A program made the position numbers and the translations under genes. A stretch of 64,000 nucleotides of DNA, from contig NZ_CP068595.1 in NCBI RefSeq assembly GCF_016772475.1, forward strand, positions 682,001 through 746,000, written 5' to 3'. The DNA comes from Paenibacillus sonchi (GTDB taxonomy: Bacteria; Bacillota; Bacilli; Paenibacillales; Paenibacillaceae). Below are positions 1 through 8,764 of the stretch, piece after piece. The first letter of the stretch is position 1. Every line of letters begins with the position of its first letter. The notes under the pieces are model-generated. The model searched no databases and had not been told where the DNA came from. It worked only from the letters and a program-made list of their open reading frames with translations.

Positions 1-514
1 AGATTTATCAGCATGTGGAGAACGGCCTGGTCGATGTCGGCATCGGCTACTTAATCGGACGCAGTCCGGGAATGACTACCTCAGTGCTCTATTACGACAC
101 CTTCGAATTAGTGGTTTCCCCCGTCATCCCCTTGCACAGGTCAAATCGGCCGGAATTGAAGCGCTGCGCAATACCCCGCTGATCCTGCTCTCGCCGGACA
201 CCGTCGGCCGGAGATTCGCTGATGAGGTGTTCGCCAAGCACGGCATCCAGCCGCAGGTAATCATGGAGCTGACCAGCAGCGAGGAAGTCAAGCGGATGGT
301 GGAGCTGGATCTCGGTGCGGCGGTGATTTCCAAGCAGTCGGTGACCGCCGAGGTGCGCAGCGGCACCCTTAAGATCGTCCCGATTATCGAGCTTGAGGTC
401 ACCCATCCTGTAGGCGTCATTACGAAATCAGGCAAATATGTCAACTCTGCCATGCGGCAGTTTCTAAGCGACCTCAAGGGCATGCCGGAAACCCACTTCA
501 TCGGCTCAGAATAA
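1..514 (+). pseudogene. LysR-family regulator, C-terminal part (5'-partial, frameshifted)
   Basis: This is the effector-binding half of a LysR-type transcriptional regulator whose DNA-binding N-terminus lies outside the window. Frame 3 reads through a typical substrate-binding stretch (GLVDVGIGYL, then YDTFELVVSP). The protein then continues in frame 2 from RHPLAQVKSAGIEAL to the stop at 514. One extra C in the C5 run at 118-122 would join the frames and give VVSPRHPLAQ, a normal sequence for this family. hisJ follows 19 bp downstream, so the two may be co-transcribed. The effector is unknown. The break may be a sequencing error, because the same lesion type recurs across the window. Confidence 0.8.
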
Positions 515-533
515 ACAAGGAGATGATCAACCC

Positions 534-1346
534 ATGAAATTCGACCTGCATACCCATCATTTCCGCTGCGGCCATGCTGACGGAACGATCAGGGACTATA
601 TTGAAGCCGGCATTGCCGCCGGTCTGACAGTCATCGGTATTTCCGATCATACGCCATACTTCGGAAGTGAGTCCGAGCAGGCTTTTCCCCGTATTGCCAT
701 GGCCAAATCGGAGCTCGCCCGCTATGTGGAGGAAGTACTGGCCCTGCAAAAAGAATACGCAGGCACCATCGATGTGCTGCTGGGGATCGAATCAGACTAC
801 TTCCCCGAATATGCAGAGCTGTACCGCCGGACATTATCGGCCTATCCGTTTGATTACATCATCGGCTCGGTGCATAATGTGGGCGGTGTGAGCATCTTCA
901 ATAAAAGCCGCTGGAAAAACCTTGATCTCCAAGGGAAGATCGCCAGCAAAGCTGAGTATTACCGGCTGATTACCGCTTCCGCCCGCAGCGGCATGTTCCA
1001 GATTCTCGGCCACATTGATGCCATGAAGGGCAATTATCCGCAGTTCGCGGATATCCCGGCCACAGCCGAAATCGACGAGTGTCTGCGCGTTATTGGAGAA
1101 TGCGGCATTGCGATCGAAATCAACACCTCCGGAGGCACCAAGCTCTGCGGAGGCTGGTATCCTTCGGATGACATCCTGGAGCGGGCGCTGCATTATGGTG
1201 TAGAGGTCACCTTCGGCTCCGATGCCCATCTCCCTTCCCGGGTCGCTGACCAGCGGGAGGCTGTAGCGGCACGCCTGAAGGAGATCGGATTTACCCGCTG
1301 GGTCTACTTCAAGCAGACTGAGCAAATCTCCGTGCCGATTCAATAA
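534..1346 (+). CDS. hisJ: PHP-domain histidinol-phosphatase family protein (HisJ-type)
   Basis: A 270-residue PHP-domain phosphoesterase. HisJ enzymes dephosphorylate L-histidinol phosphate in histidine synthesis, using a metal cluster. Visible metal-ligand motifs are DLHTHHF (residues 4-10), SDHTPYF (about 38), GIESDYF, GHIDAMK, EINTSGG and GSDAHLP near the C-terminus, which is the usual order for PHP enzymes. AAGGAG lies upstream of the ATG at normal spacing. No other his gene is nearby, so the exact substrate is inferred from the family; other PHP phosphoesterases share these motifs. A bidirectional terminator follows. Confidence 0.8.
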   Translation: MKFDLHTHHFRCGHADGTIRDYIEAGIAAGLTVIGISDHTPYFGSESEQAFPRIAMAKSELARYVEEVLALQKEYAGTIDVLLGIESDYFPEYAELYRRTLSAYPFDYIIGSVHNVGGVSIFNKSRWKNLDLQGKIASKAEYYRLITASARSGMFQILGHIDAMKGNYPQFADIPATAEIDECLRVIGECGIAIEINTSGGTKLCGGWYPSDDILERALHYGVEVTFGSDAHLPSRVADQREAVAARLKEIGFTRWVYFKQTEQISVPIQ

Positions 1347-1382
1347 ATCAAGTAGGCGACCTATAATCGCAAGTAGAAAAAG

Positions 1383-1441
1383 GCACCCCAGCCTTCACGG
1401 TTACGGACGTTTGGTTCCGTCACCATGATTCGCTGGGGTGC
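1383..1441. terminator. Bidirectional terminator between hisJ and the nitroreductase gene
   Basis: GCACCCCAGC at 1383-1392 pairs with GCTGGGGTGC at 1432-1441, and a second smaller stem lies in the loop. T-rich tails are present on both strands (ATTTT after 1441, TTTTT on the minus strand). It separates two convergent genes. Confidence 0.75.
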
Positions 1442-1449
1442 ATTTTGGT

Positions 1450-2196
1450 TCAATTCTTCAGATTATCGCAGGTAAAGCCCTGCCGCTTCAGCGTATGCTG
1501 AGCGTCTCCATACTGCGGATTGAGTGTATAAAAATGGGCGATTGTGCTGCTCCAGTCCCGCTCCGTCAGCCCCTGCTCCTTCAGAGAAGCCCGGTGCGCC
1601 AGATTGTAAGCCTCAATCAGGCTCTTCACCTCCGGATTGTACTGTTCCTCATGCAGCACAGCCTCAAGGGGGAGTCTTGGCTTCTTCGGCAATTCTTCAG
1701 CAGGGTATCCGACGCATAGTCCCACAACCGGGAATACATACTCCGGCAGCTGCAGAAGCTCGATGACCTCCGCCGTGTGGCGGCGCACTCCGCCAATCGG
1801 GATGATGCCCAGCCCCAGCGACTCCGCTGCCGCAATGGCATTGGATAAGGCAATCCCCACATCTGTAGCGCCGACGAGCAGCGCATCGACATCCTTGGCG
1901 GCCTCAAAAGGCTGCCCCTCCAGTTCACCCGCTACCTTGGCCCGGTAAAAATCCATGCAGAATACCAGAAATACCGGCGCTTCCGCCACATGCTTCTGGT
2001 TTCCGCTCAACACCGAAAGCCGCTGCCGGCGTTCCTCGCTGCGTACAGCGATGACCGAAACCTGCTGTCCATTCACCCAGGACGGGGCTGCCTGGGCCGC
2101 TTTAATAATAGTCTTCAGCATCTCCGGCTCCACGGGTTCCTGGCGGTATCGCCGGAAGGAGCGGTGGTTCAATAATGTACGGATCACTTCGTTCAA
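1450..2196 (-). CDS. NfrA-like NAD(P)H-dependent nitroreductase / flavin reductase
   Basis: A 248-residue flavoprotein of the NfrA group of nitroreductases, which reduce FMN or nitro compounds with NAD(P)H. The N-terminus HRSFRRYRQEPVEPE is the conserved FMN-phosphate binding start of the fold. LGLGIIPIGGVR and the late segment GYPAEELPKKPRLP match the NfrA family pattern. The reading frame is open further upstream, but the start is placed at the TTG at 2196, because AGGAGG sits at 2207-2212 (10 bp spacing) and the product then begins exactly where family members begin. Cytosolic; physiological substrate unknown. Confidence 0.8.
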   Translation of the reverse strand: MNEVIRTLLNHRSFRRYRQEPVEPEMLKTIIKAAQAAPSWVNGQQVSVIAVRSEERRQRLSVLSGNQKHVAEAPVFLVFCMDFYRAKVAGELEGQPFEAAKDVDALLVGATDVGIALSNAIAAAESLGLGIIPIGGVRRHTAEVIELLQLPEYVFPVVGLCVGYPAEELPKKPRLPLEAVLHEEQYNPEVKSLIEAYNLAHRASLKEQGLTERDWSSTIAHFYTLNPQYGDAQHTLKRQGFTCDNLKN

Positions 2197-2315
2197 AGAA
2201 TAATAACCTCCTGACCGCTGTCTTGTAATACAACTATCATATCCTACTGCCTGCGGAGCCGCCAGTCCCGGCAAGACAGCATTATAAGCATGGCCAGGGG
2301 CAATGAGCGATCTGC

Positions 2316-2344
2316 AAAAAAAATGGACCCGAAGCATCGGGTCC
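2316..2344 (-). terminator. Rho-independent terminator of the GNAT gene
   Basis: GGACCCGA at 2325-2332 pairs with TCGGGTCC at 2337-2344. The minus-strand transcript runs from the stem straight into eight U residues (A-run at 2316-2323). Confidence 0.8.
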
Positions 2345-2423
2345 CAACAGCAGTTATATTTTTAAAAGGGGGTCATGTACTTAGTTTAACCGGACACTGT
2401 TAGAGTTTCATAACGGCATTATT

Positions 2424-2966
2424 TCAATTGTGTAACAATGTGAATACTTTCATTACATCGGACGGGCTGCCCGGCATGGGGAGGACCCGCTCCAGGGTGA
2501 GCCCGTTTTTGATCATGACGCGCTCAGACCTGAGATTGTCACCGCGGCAGCGTCCCTCAGCCCTGAGAAGCCCCAGCTCCTGAAAGCTGTAATCCAGCAG
2601 CAGCCCGACAGCCTCCGTTGCCAGTCCCCGCCCCCACCATAGCGGATTCAGCAGATACCCCAGCACAGCCTTGTTCTCATAGCGGTTCCAGTTCTGCAGG
2701 GAGACTGTTCCGATCAGCTCCTGCTGTTCCAGCGCATAAATTCCGGCATGAAGTGCGCAGGGATCGGCAGCATGAAGCATCCGGGCTGCCAGCTTATCCA
2801 GATAAGCATGCGGGGAGCTTGCACCCTGACGGAGCAGAATATGCGGCTGCACCAGCGGATGGGCGAGCAGCGTCTTGAGCACCCCGGACTCGGTGGCCGG
2901 CATCGTTCTGAGTTCAACTTTTTGGCCTTGCCGTGCCATGGATAATGCCGTATCGTAAGTGCTCAT
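2424..2966 (-). CDS. GNAT-family N-acetyltransferase
   Basis: A 180-residue GNAT acetyltransferase, probably of the RimJ/RimL-like group that moves an acetyl group from acetyl-CoA to a small molecule or protein N-terminus. The acceptor cannot be told from sequence. Typical segments are YALEQQELIGTVSLQNW (central beta strands), NPLWWGRGLATEAVGLLLDY (the R/Q-x-x-G-x-A CoA loop) and VMIKNGLTLERVL (late helix). The frame is open to 3020, but the ATG at 2966 follows a purine-rich GAGAAGGAGAAG site and gives the usual length. Confidence 0.75.
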   Translation of the reverse strand: MSTYDTALSMARQGQKVELRTMPATESGVLKTLLAHPLVQPHILLRQGASSPHAYLDKLAARMLHAADPCALHAGIYALEQQELIGTVSLQNWNRYENKAVLGYLLNPLWWGRGLATEAVGLLLDYSFQELGLLRAEGRCRGDNLRSERVMIKNGLTLERVLPMPGSPSDVMKVFTLLHN

Positions 2967-3036
2967 ACGCTTCTCCTTCTCTTTGGCAGATATATTGGAA
3001 TCTCCCCGGCTGCCAGCCATAACGGGGGCATCGTTC

Positions 3037-3971
3037 TTATGCCCGGCGCAGGGTAAAAATGGTCAGTTCAGGCCTGCACATAAACCGGAGTGGCATATAG
3101 GTTTCGCCGAACCCCCTGTTGACATACACCGGCATCCTCTTTTTGTCCGTATAATACAACCCGCTTATGTATTTATTCGATCCATATGGAGTGTATGCCG
3201 CGCCCACAAAGGGCAGGCGGATCTGCCCGCCATGACTGTGACCGGACAGCTGCAGATGGAAGGGATACGCTTCTACCGTATCGGCATAATCCGGCTCATG
3301 CATCATCAGCAGCGTGAACACGCCCTCAGGAACATCCTTCAGCGCCGCCTGGGGGTCAGGCTTGCCGTGCAGCATGTCGTCGAGTCCCGTTACTGCGATG
3401 GAAGCCCCTCCCTGCTTCACCAGATAAGACTGGTTCCGCAGCACGCGAAATCCGGCTTCATTCAGCAGACGGGTGAGCAGCTCCGTATTCTTGTAATCAT
3501 GGTTGCCGAGGATCGCATATTTGCCGAGCGGTGCGCTCAGCCCGGCCAGAACCGGTACGGATTCTGTCAGATCTTCGGCATAGCTGTCCACTATATCTCC
3601 GGTGAAGCAGATGATGTCCGGCTGTGCCTCCTTGATATGCCCGGCCAGCCGCTTCAAATCATGGACATCCTTGTTGAAGCCCAGATGCACATCGCTGAAG
3701 TGTACCAGCCGGGTGCCTGCAAAGGCGGATGGTAGCTCCTTGAAGGAAAGCTCCAGCCGGGTGATGTCCAGCCAGTTCGGCTCTCCCTGCCAGGCGTAGC
3801 CGCTGGTAAGCAGCCCTGCGCCGAATAATGCAGCCGCCCCCGGGTCAGGAACTGGCGGCGGGTGATTTTGCGGCCGCTTCCGGTCTGCGGAGGCGGGGTG
3901 CTGTACCGGTAGCTGCCTTCTGCGGCAGCTGCCGGGAGATCGGGAGAAGCCCCGGACGATTTTTTATTCAT
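3037..3971 (-). pseudogene. ykuE: YkuE-like Tat-exported metallophosphoesterase (one frameshift)
   Basis: A calcineurin-like metallophosphoesterase split by one frameshift. The N-terminal frame starts at ATG 3971 (AAGGAG, 9 bp) and carries TRRQFLTRG. Adding one G to the G5 run (C5 on the plus strand, 3837-3841) continues it as AAALFGAGLLTSGYAW. That restores a textbook twin-arginine signal: RRxFL, a hydrophobic core and AxA-like end. The mature part has SDVHLGF, GDIVDS, GNHD, and GHSHGGQ metal-binding motifs in order. The corrected length is 311 residues. B. subtilis YkuE is a known Tat substrate bound to the wall, so export through Tat is a family-supported inference. The shift may be a sequencing error. 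Confidence 0.85.
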
Positions 3972-4016
3972 AGGGAGGTTCTCCTTTCTTGCAGGATTGT
4001 TATGGGGGAATGAAGG

Positions 4017-4757
4017 CTAACCGGATGGCTCGGATGAATCGGAGCGTTCCTCACACTCTTCTGACTGCACCTCGTCCTTCGCTTCCTCTATCTTCTCATC
4101 AACCTCTGTTTCGATATTAACATCAATCTCGGCTTCAACCTCCTCTTCTGAGCCCGGTCCCAGAATCTTACGGAACAAACCCAGCATAGAAAGTGCATAG
4201 GCGACGGTAATGAAGCTGAAGCTGATCTGCATAATAACCACAAGACGCGAGGTGTTGTCCACCGGGGCTACATCCCCGTACCCTACCGTTGTAAAGGTGG
4301 CTACACTGAAATAGAGGAAGGTTATCAGCTGGCTGAGCAGATCTTCGCCGAGCCCTTTTCCATCAAAAGAGGACTGTCCAAACAGCTTATATATCGATGT
4401 ATATACGACGGTGAAAAAAATAATGCAGGAGAATGCCGCAATACTGATACGCACCAGCGTCTGCTGCAGCCTGACTTCTTTGCTGTTCGATTCCTTGATT
4501 TCATGAAAGATAAACAGTACGTAGAACAGCATCGAAGCCAGGGCAAAAATAAGAATGAGTCCGCGCAGCCCCCTGTCTCCCGGCAGGATAGCACCGAGAT
4601 CAATCCAGTTCAGCAGATCTTCAACCGAGATCAGGGCATAGATCAGAATGGGGGCGAGGAGCACTCCTTTTCCCATCCAGCTCAGCTTCATCCGGTACAG
4701 CCACAACGAGAGCAGCACAATTACAGCTATATTGAGGGTCCACATCCACCATGTCAT
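4017..4757 (-). CDS. Potassium channel protein with TVGYGD filter
   Basis: A membrane ion channel of 246 residues. Hydrophobic segments lie at about 6-22, 32-46, 66-86, 104-122 and 174-196. A pore loop with the K+ selectivity filter TVGYGD is at about 157-162, between the last two segments. The C-terminus is a highly acidic tail (many Glu/Asp, about residues 204-246) with no recognisable RCK domain. The start is set at the second ATG (4757), since AGGAGA at 4766-4771 is 8 bp upstream of it but only 2 bp from the first ATG at 4763. Function is K+ conduction by motif; gating is unknown. Confidence 0.85.
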   Translation of the reverse strand: MTWWMWTLNIAVIVLLSLWLYRMKLSWMGKGVLLAPILIYALISVEDLLNWIDLGAILPGDRGLRGLILIFALASMLFYVLFIFHEIKESNSKEVRLQQTLVRISIAAFSCIIFFTVVYTSIYKLFGQSSFDGKGLGEDLLSQLITFLYFSVATFTTVGYGDVAPVDNTSRLVVIMQISFSFITVAYALSMLGLFRKILGPGSEEEVEAEIDVNIETEVDEKIEEAKDEVQSEECEERSDSSEPSG

Positions 4758-4794
4758 GGGCATACTCTCCTGTTCCCCGGTTCCTAAATACAGT

Positions 4795-5583
4795 CTATTC
4801 GGACCGGCCCGCTACAGTAATGCGGCATTCTTCTTCCGGCGTGCTGCTGTAGGCGCGGGCGATGCCTTTGCTCTCTGCATCTTTCCTGGGAACCCGGCGC
4901 AGCTTGAAGGTCACCTCGACGTTCCCGGTGAATGGAAAAGGATCAAGCAGCAGCGTGGACTCATCCTGCCATTCCGCCATAATCTGACGGCCGGAGGTGA
5001 AGCTGAAATCCTCACTTCCCGAGAAACCGTCACGGAACCAGGGATGCTCTTCCGACTTGGGGCTTCCCGGCTCACTTAAGCCCAGGTACAGCGAGAGATC
5101 GTCGCAGAACTGCAGCAATCTCGCATCATAATACAATTCGCCCTCTGCGAGCGGTTTGCTGTTCTCCAGATGACGGTGGATACGGGCCCGGCGGTCCTCC
5201 TCATGCTTCAGGTAGGCGGTTAGCTCCGGACAATCCTCGCCGGATATCTCAATCAGCCGCTCATAATGCGAACTGCACAGCAGTGCGCCATACGGCGTGT
5301 CCGCCTCAATCTCATCCAGTCCGCGTCTGTAGAAGGTCAGCTTCGGCACAAGCGGAAAGTCTATAAAAGTGTACGGCGCCCCTTCAGCGTCATTCCAGAA
5401 CGGAGTCTCATCGAGATCGATCCAGCCCCGGTCATGATGACTGACCGCCCGCAGCACCTCCTCCCGGCGCCCTTCTGCCGGAACATGCTGCTCCTTGAAC
5501 CATTCGGCAAATTTACCCGCCAATAGCCCGTGCTCATGCTGCCTCATCATTATCAAATATCCGTCCTGTTCACGACAAATCAC
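4795..5583 (-). CDS. DUF3891 family protein
   Basis: A 262-residue protein of the DUF3891 family, whose biochemical role is not established. Conserved features are the early RQHEHGLLAGKFAEW, SHHDRGW (His-His-Asp), and HYERLIEISG in the middle. These histidine and aspartate clusters resemble HD-type metal sites, but this is only suggestive. The GTG at 5583 is chosen as the start because AGGGGG precedes it by 7 bp and the N-terminus then aligns with the family; the frame is open to 5622. It probably stands alone. Confidence 0.75.
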   Translation of the reverse strand: MICREQDGYLIMMRQHEHGLLAGKFAEWFKEQHVPAEGRREEVLRAVSHHDRGWIDLDETPFWNDAEGAPYTFIDFPLVPKLTFYRRGLDEIEADTPYGALLCSSHYERLIEISGEDCPELTAYLKHEEDRRARIHRHLENSKPLAEGELYYDARLLQFCDDLSLYLGLSEPGSPKSEEHPWFRDGFSGSEDFSFTSGRQIMAEWQDESTLLLDPFPFTGNVEVTFKLRRVPRKDAESKGIARAYSSTPEEECRITVAGRSE

Positions 5584-5704
5584 AATTATTCCCCCTGGTA
5601 TATCCACAGCCTGGATATGCATCGGCTATGAAGATTATAACATATGCACCCATATTTGTTGGAATCTTGACGTCTTGCCCTCATTGTATGTAAAGCTATT
5701 CCCT

Positions 5705-5740
5705 CCTGAATGGACCGTTTAACCTGAATGGACTGTTTTA
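5705..5740. repeat. Tandem pair of 18-bp direct repeats
   Basis: Two adjacent 18-bp copies (5705-5722 and 5723-5740) of the form CCTGAATGGACYGTTTWA match at 16 of 18 positions. They lie in the 5584-5866 gap upstream of DUF3891. Function unknown. Confidence 0.5.
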
Positions 5741-5822
5741 AAATGTACCCGTTTTTCCGTTGGAAAGAAACAGTCTGCGTACAGGGAAGTAGAGGGAAAC
5801 CACCCTGCCCCAGACAGACACA

Positions 5823-5850
5823 AAAGCCCTGCCGCTGCCGGCAGGGCTTT
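5823..5850 (-). terminator. Terminator of the sdhCAB operon
   Basis: AAAGCCCTGCCG pairs with CGGCAGGGCTTT around a four-base loop, just after the sdhB stop. The minus-strand tail is TTTTG. Confidence 0.8.
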
Positions 5851-5866
5851 CTTTTTATGGATATTG

Positions 5867-6631
5867 CTACACACCCAGCCAGCGCTTGAACATATGCTTG
5901 GTGGTCTGTTTGTTGATTTCGGCAATGGACGTGGTGAGCGGAATGCCTTTCGGGCAGGCGCGCACACAGTTCTGCGAGTTGCCGCACCCGTCAATGCCCC
6001 CGTCTTCCATCAGCGCATCCAGGCGCTCATCGGCATTCATCTCGCCTGTAGGATGGGCGTTGAACAGACGGACCTGTGAAATGGCCGCCGGGCCGATGAA
6101 ATTAGTTTTTTCATTGACGTTAGGGCAGGCTTCCAGGCAGACGCCGCAGGTCATGCACTTGGACAGCTCATACGCCCATTGACGCTTCTTCTCCGCCATG
6201 CGCGGACCAGGACCGAGGTCGTAGGTGCCGTCGATCGGAATCCACGCCTTGACCCGTTTGAGGGCGCCAAACATCCGGCTGCGGTCAATCACCAGATCAC
6301 GCACCACCGGGAAGGTTCTCATCGGCTCGATGCGCACCGGCTGCTCCAGATTATCGATCAGGGCGGCGCAGGCCTGGCGAGGCTTGCCGTTGATGACCAT
6401 TGAGCAGGCCCCGCACACTTCCTCCAGACAGTTGGATTCCCAGCAGACCGGAACCGTACTGTCACCCTTGGCATTAACCGGGTTGCGCTGAATCTCCATC
6501 AAAGCGCTGATCACGTTCATCCCCGGACGGTATGCAAGCTCGAACTCTTCCGTATAAGGGGCCGTGTCCGGTTCGTCCTGGCGGGTAATCACAAATTTTA
6601 CGTTTTTGGGAGCTGCAGCAGTTTCCGCCAT
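5867..6631 (-). CDS. sdhB: Succinate dehydrogenase iron-sulfur subunit
   Basis: The 254-residue Fe-S subunit of succinate:menaquinone reductase (complex II), which carries electrons from the SdhA flavin to quinone. The N-terminal ferredoxin-like domain has the [2Fe-2S] ligands in ESNCLEEVCGACSMVINGK. The C-terminal domain has CMTCGVCLEACPNV and CGNSQNCVRACPKGIP for the [4Fe-4S] and [3Fe-4S] clusters. AGGAGG lies just upstream of the ATG. It is the last gene of sdhCAB but is separated from sdhA by an unusual 303-bp gap holding a four-palindrome element. Confidence 0.97.
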   Translation of the reverse strand: MAETAAAPKNVKFVITRQDEPDTAPYTEEFELAYRPGMNVISALMEIQRNPVNAKGDSTVPVCWESNCLEEVCGACSMVINGKPRQACAALIDNLEQPVRIEPMRTFPVVRDLVIDRSRMFGALKRVKAWIPIDGTYDLGPGPRMAEKKRQWAYELSKCMTCGVCLEACPNVNEKTNFIGPAAISQVRLFNAHPTGEMNADERLDALMEDGGIDGCGNSQNCVRACPKGIPLTTSIAEINKQTTKHMFKRWLGV

Positions 6632-6674
6632 ATCTGTTACCTCCTAAAAGTTTTATGGTACACTGACCGAACAT

Positions 6675-6861
6675 TTAATTGTACTTTGTACAGCTAAAAC
6701 AGCTGATTTTTGCTCATTTCAACATATAGTTGCAATTTATGCAGTTACATTTCGGGAAACACTCCCTAAACGAACAATTCTCCAAAAATAATTGTACAAA
6801 ATACAGCTAACTCTCTTTAAGAGCGCTTGGAAGTCCGTTTAATTGCATGAAATACAATTAA
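6675..6861. repeat. Four-palindrome element (quartet 1), between sdhA and sdhB
   Basis: This element fills most of the 303-bp gap between sdhA and sdhB. Four related imperfect palindromes of the form TTAATTGTAC..GTACAGCTAA lie at 6675-6697, 6727-6747, 6788-6810 and 6839-6861. Their centres are 6686, 6737, 6799 and 6850, so they are spaced 51, 62 and 51 bp apart. The element sits inside the operon and should be part of the sdh mRNA. Three other elements in the window share the spacing but use different palindrome sequences. Confidence 0.8.
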
Positions 6862-6934
6862 CATTGGCCTCCCGCTTACTGATCGATGTTCACCTATAGT
6901 TATGCTTATCGAACGCTGCCTCACCGTTCAACGA

Positions 6935-8677
6935 TCAATCCTTCGAGTAATCCCGCACCCGTGGAGGAATCAGCGATACATCCACTTCTTCGTAAGAGAT
7001 TTGCGGGCCGTCCGCCGTCCATGCGGCCTTGGTGGTCTTCAGGAACTCCTCGTCATTGCGGGCGGGGAATTCCGGCTTGTAGTGCGCGCCGCGGCTCTCG
7101 TTGCGCAGCAGCGCTCCCAGGGTCATGGCCTCGGACAACTCCAGCATGTTCCACAGCTGGCGGGTGAAGGCCACACCCTGGTTGTTCCAGCGCGACGTAT
7201 CGTTCATGTTGATCCGGCGGTAGCGCTCCTTCAGCTCTTTGATTTTGCCGATGGTGGCAGTAAGCTTAGTATTCTCGCGCACCACCGTCATGTTGGCGGT
7301 CATCCATTCGCCCAGCTCTTTATGGATGACATAGGCATTCTCTGTGCCTGACATCGCCAGCAAAGATTCATATTTATCGGTTTGTGTCTTATGGAAGCTG
7401 TCAAAGACGGTAGAGGAAATGTCCTGTACCGATTTCTTCAGCCCTTTAATATATTCAACAGCCTTCGGCCCTGAGACCATGCCGCCGTAGATCGCCGATA
7501 CAAGCGAGTTCGCGCCCAGCCGGTTTGCGCCGTGATATTGGTATTCGCATTCCCCTGCCGCGAACAGCCCGGGAATATTGGTCATTTGGTTGTAGTCGAC
7601 CCACATGCCGCCCATGGAGTAATGCACAGCCGGGAAGATTTTCATCGGAATTTTGCGGGGATCATCGCCCATGAATTTCTCATAGATTTCGATAATGCCG
7701 CCAAGCTTGACGTCCAGCTCTTTCGGGTCCTTGTGGGAGAGGTCCAGGTACACCATGTTCTCGCCGTTAATGCCCAGCCCCTGGTCTACACATACATTAA
7801 AAATCTCCCGGGTGGCAATATCGCGCGGCACCAGATTCCCGTAAGAAGGATATTTCTCCTCCAGGAAGTACCACGGCTTGCCGTCCTTGTAGGTCCAGAT
7901 GCGTCCGCCTTCACCGCGCGCCGATTCCGACATCAGCCGCAGCTTGTCATCGCCGGGAATGGCTGTGGGGTGGATCTGAATGAATTCGCCGTTGGCGTAA
8001 TATACCCCCTGCTGATATACAGCGCTGGCAGCGGTTCCGGTGTTGATGACCGAGTTCGTTGTTTTGCCAAAAATAATGCCGGGACCGCCGCTCGCCAGAA
8101 TCACCGCATCCGCCGGGAACGTCTGAATCTCCATCGTCTTGAGATTCTGGGCACTGATGCCGCGGCATACACGCTCATCGTCCAGGATCACCGAGAGGAA
8201 TTCCCAGTTCTCGCTTTTGGTGACCATGCCTTCGGCTTCCCAGCGGCGTACCTGCTCATCCAGCGCATACAGCAGCTGCTGGCCGGTCGTTGCACCCGCA
8301 AAAGCTGTCCGGTGGCGCTTCGTGCCGCCGAACCGGCGGAAGTCAAGCAGCCCCTCCGGCGTGCGGTTGAACATGACGCCCATCCGGTCCATCAGATGGA
8401 TGATACCCGGTGCGGCCTCGCACATCGCCTTCACCGGAGGCTGGTTGGCAAGGAAATCGCCGCCGTACACAGTATCGTCGAAATGCTCCCAGGGCGAGTC
8501 TCCCTCGCCCTTGGTGTTCACCGCTCCGTTGATGCCGCCTTGCGCGCAGACCGAATGCGATCTTTTGACAGGAACAAGGGAGAATAGATGCACATGCGCG
8601 CCGGATTCTGCCGCCTTGATGGTAGCCATCAGGCCGGCCAGCCCCCCGCCCACGATAATGATATCGGCTGATGCCAT
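6935..8677 (-). CDS. sdhA: Succinate dehydrogenase flavoprotein subunit
   Basis: The 580-residue catalytic subunit that oxidises succinate to fumarate. The dinucleotide-binding start is DIIIVGGGLAGLMATI (residues 5-20). KRSHSVCAQGGINGA contains the histidine that carries covalent FAD. The active-site motifs HPTAIPGD and SESARGEGGRI supply His and Arg, and HYSMGGMWVDY and GANRLGANSL are also present. Length and motifs fit the Bacillota SdhA type rather than the E. coli type. It follows sdhC by 87 bp. The G6 run in its FAD motif is intact, so not every long G/C run in the window is shortened. Confidence 0.97.
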   Translation of the reverse strand: MASADIIIVGGGLAGLMATIKAAESGAHVHLFSLVPVKRSHSVCAQGGINGAVNTKGEGDSPWEHFDDTVYGGDFLANQPPVKAMCEAAPGIIHLMDRMGVMFNRTPEGLLDFRRFGGTKRHRTAFAGATTGQQLLYALDEQVRRWEAEGMVTKSENWEFLSVILDDERVCRGISAQNLKTMEIQTFPADAVILASGGPGIIFGKTTNSVINTGTAASAVYQQGVYYANGEFIQIHPTAIPGDDKLRLMSESARGEGGRIWTYKDGKPWYFLEEKYPSYGNLVPRDIATREIFNVCVDQGLGINGENMVYLDLSHKDPKELDVKLGGIIEIYEKFMGDDPRKIPMKIFPAVHYSMGGMWVDYNQMTNIPGLFAAGECEYQYHGANRLGANSLVSAIYGGMVSGPKAVEYIKGLKKSVQDISSTVFDSFHKTQTDKYESLLAMSGTENAYVIHKELGEWMTANMTVVRENTKLTATIGKIKELKERYRRINMNDTSRWNNQGVAFTRQLWNMLELSEAMTLGALLRNESRGAHYKPEFPARNDEEFLKTTKAAWTADGPQISYEEVDVSLIPPRVRDYSKD

Positions 8678-8764
8678 GATTGTTCCCTCCTAAATTGTTT
8701 TGCAGAAACTGCTGCTTGTATATTGCATCATAACGTCGTCCGAAGTTGGACGCGCTTTCTAATC

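Noticed and set aside
7532..8587. A 351-codon open frame antisense to sdhA (and similar long ones antisense to dnaB, uvrC and ubiD)
   Set aside because: These mirror real genes, lack ribosome sites and do not resemble known proteins. They follow from the GC-rich codon bias of the true genes.
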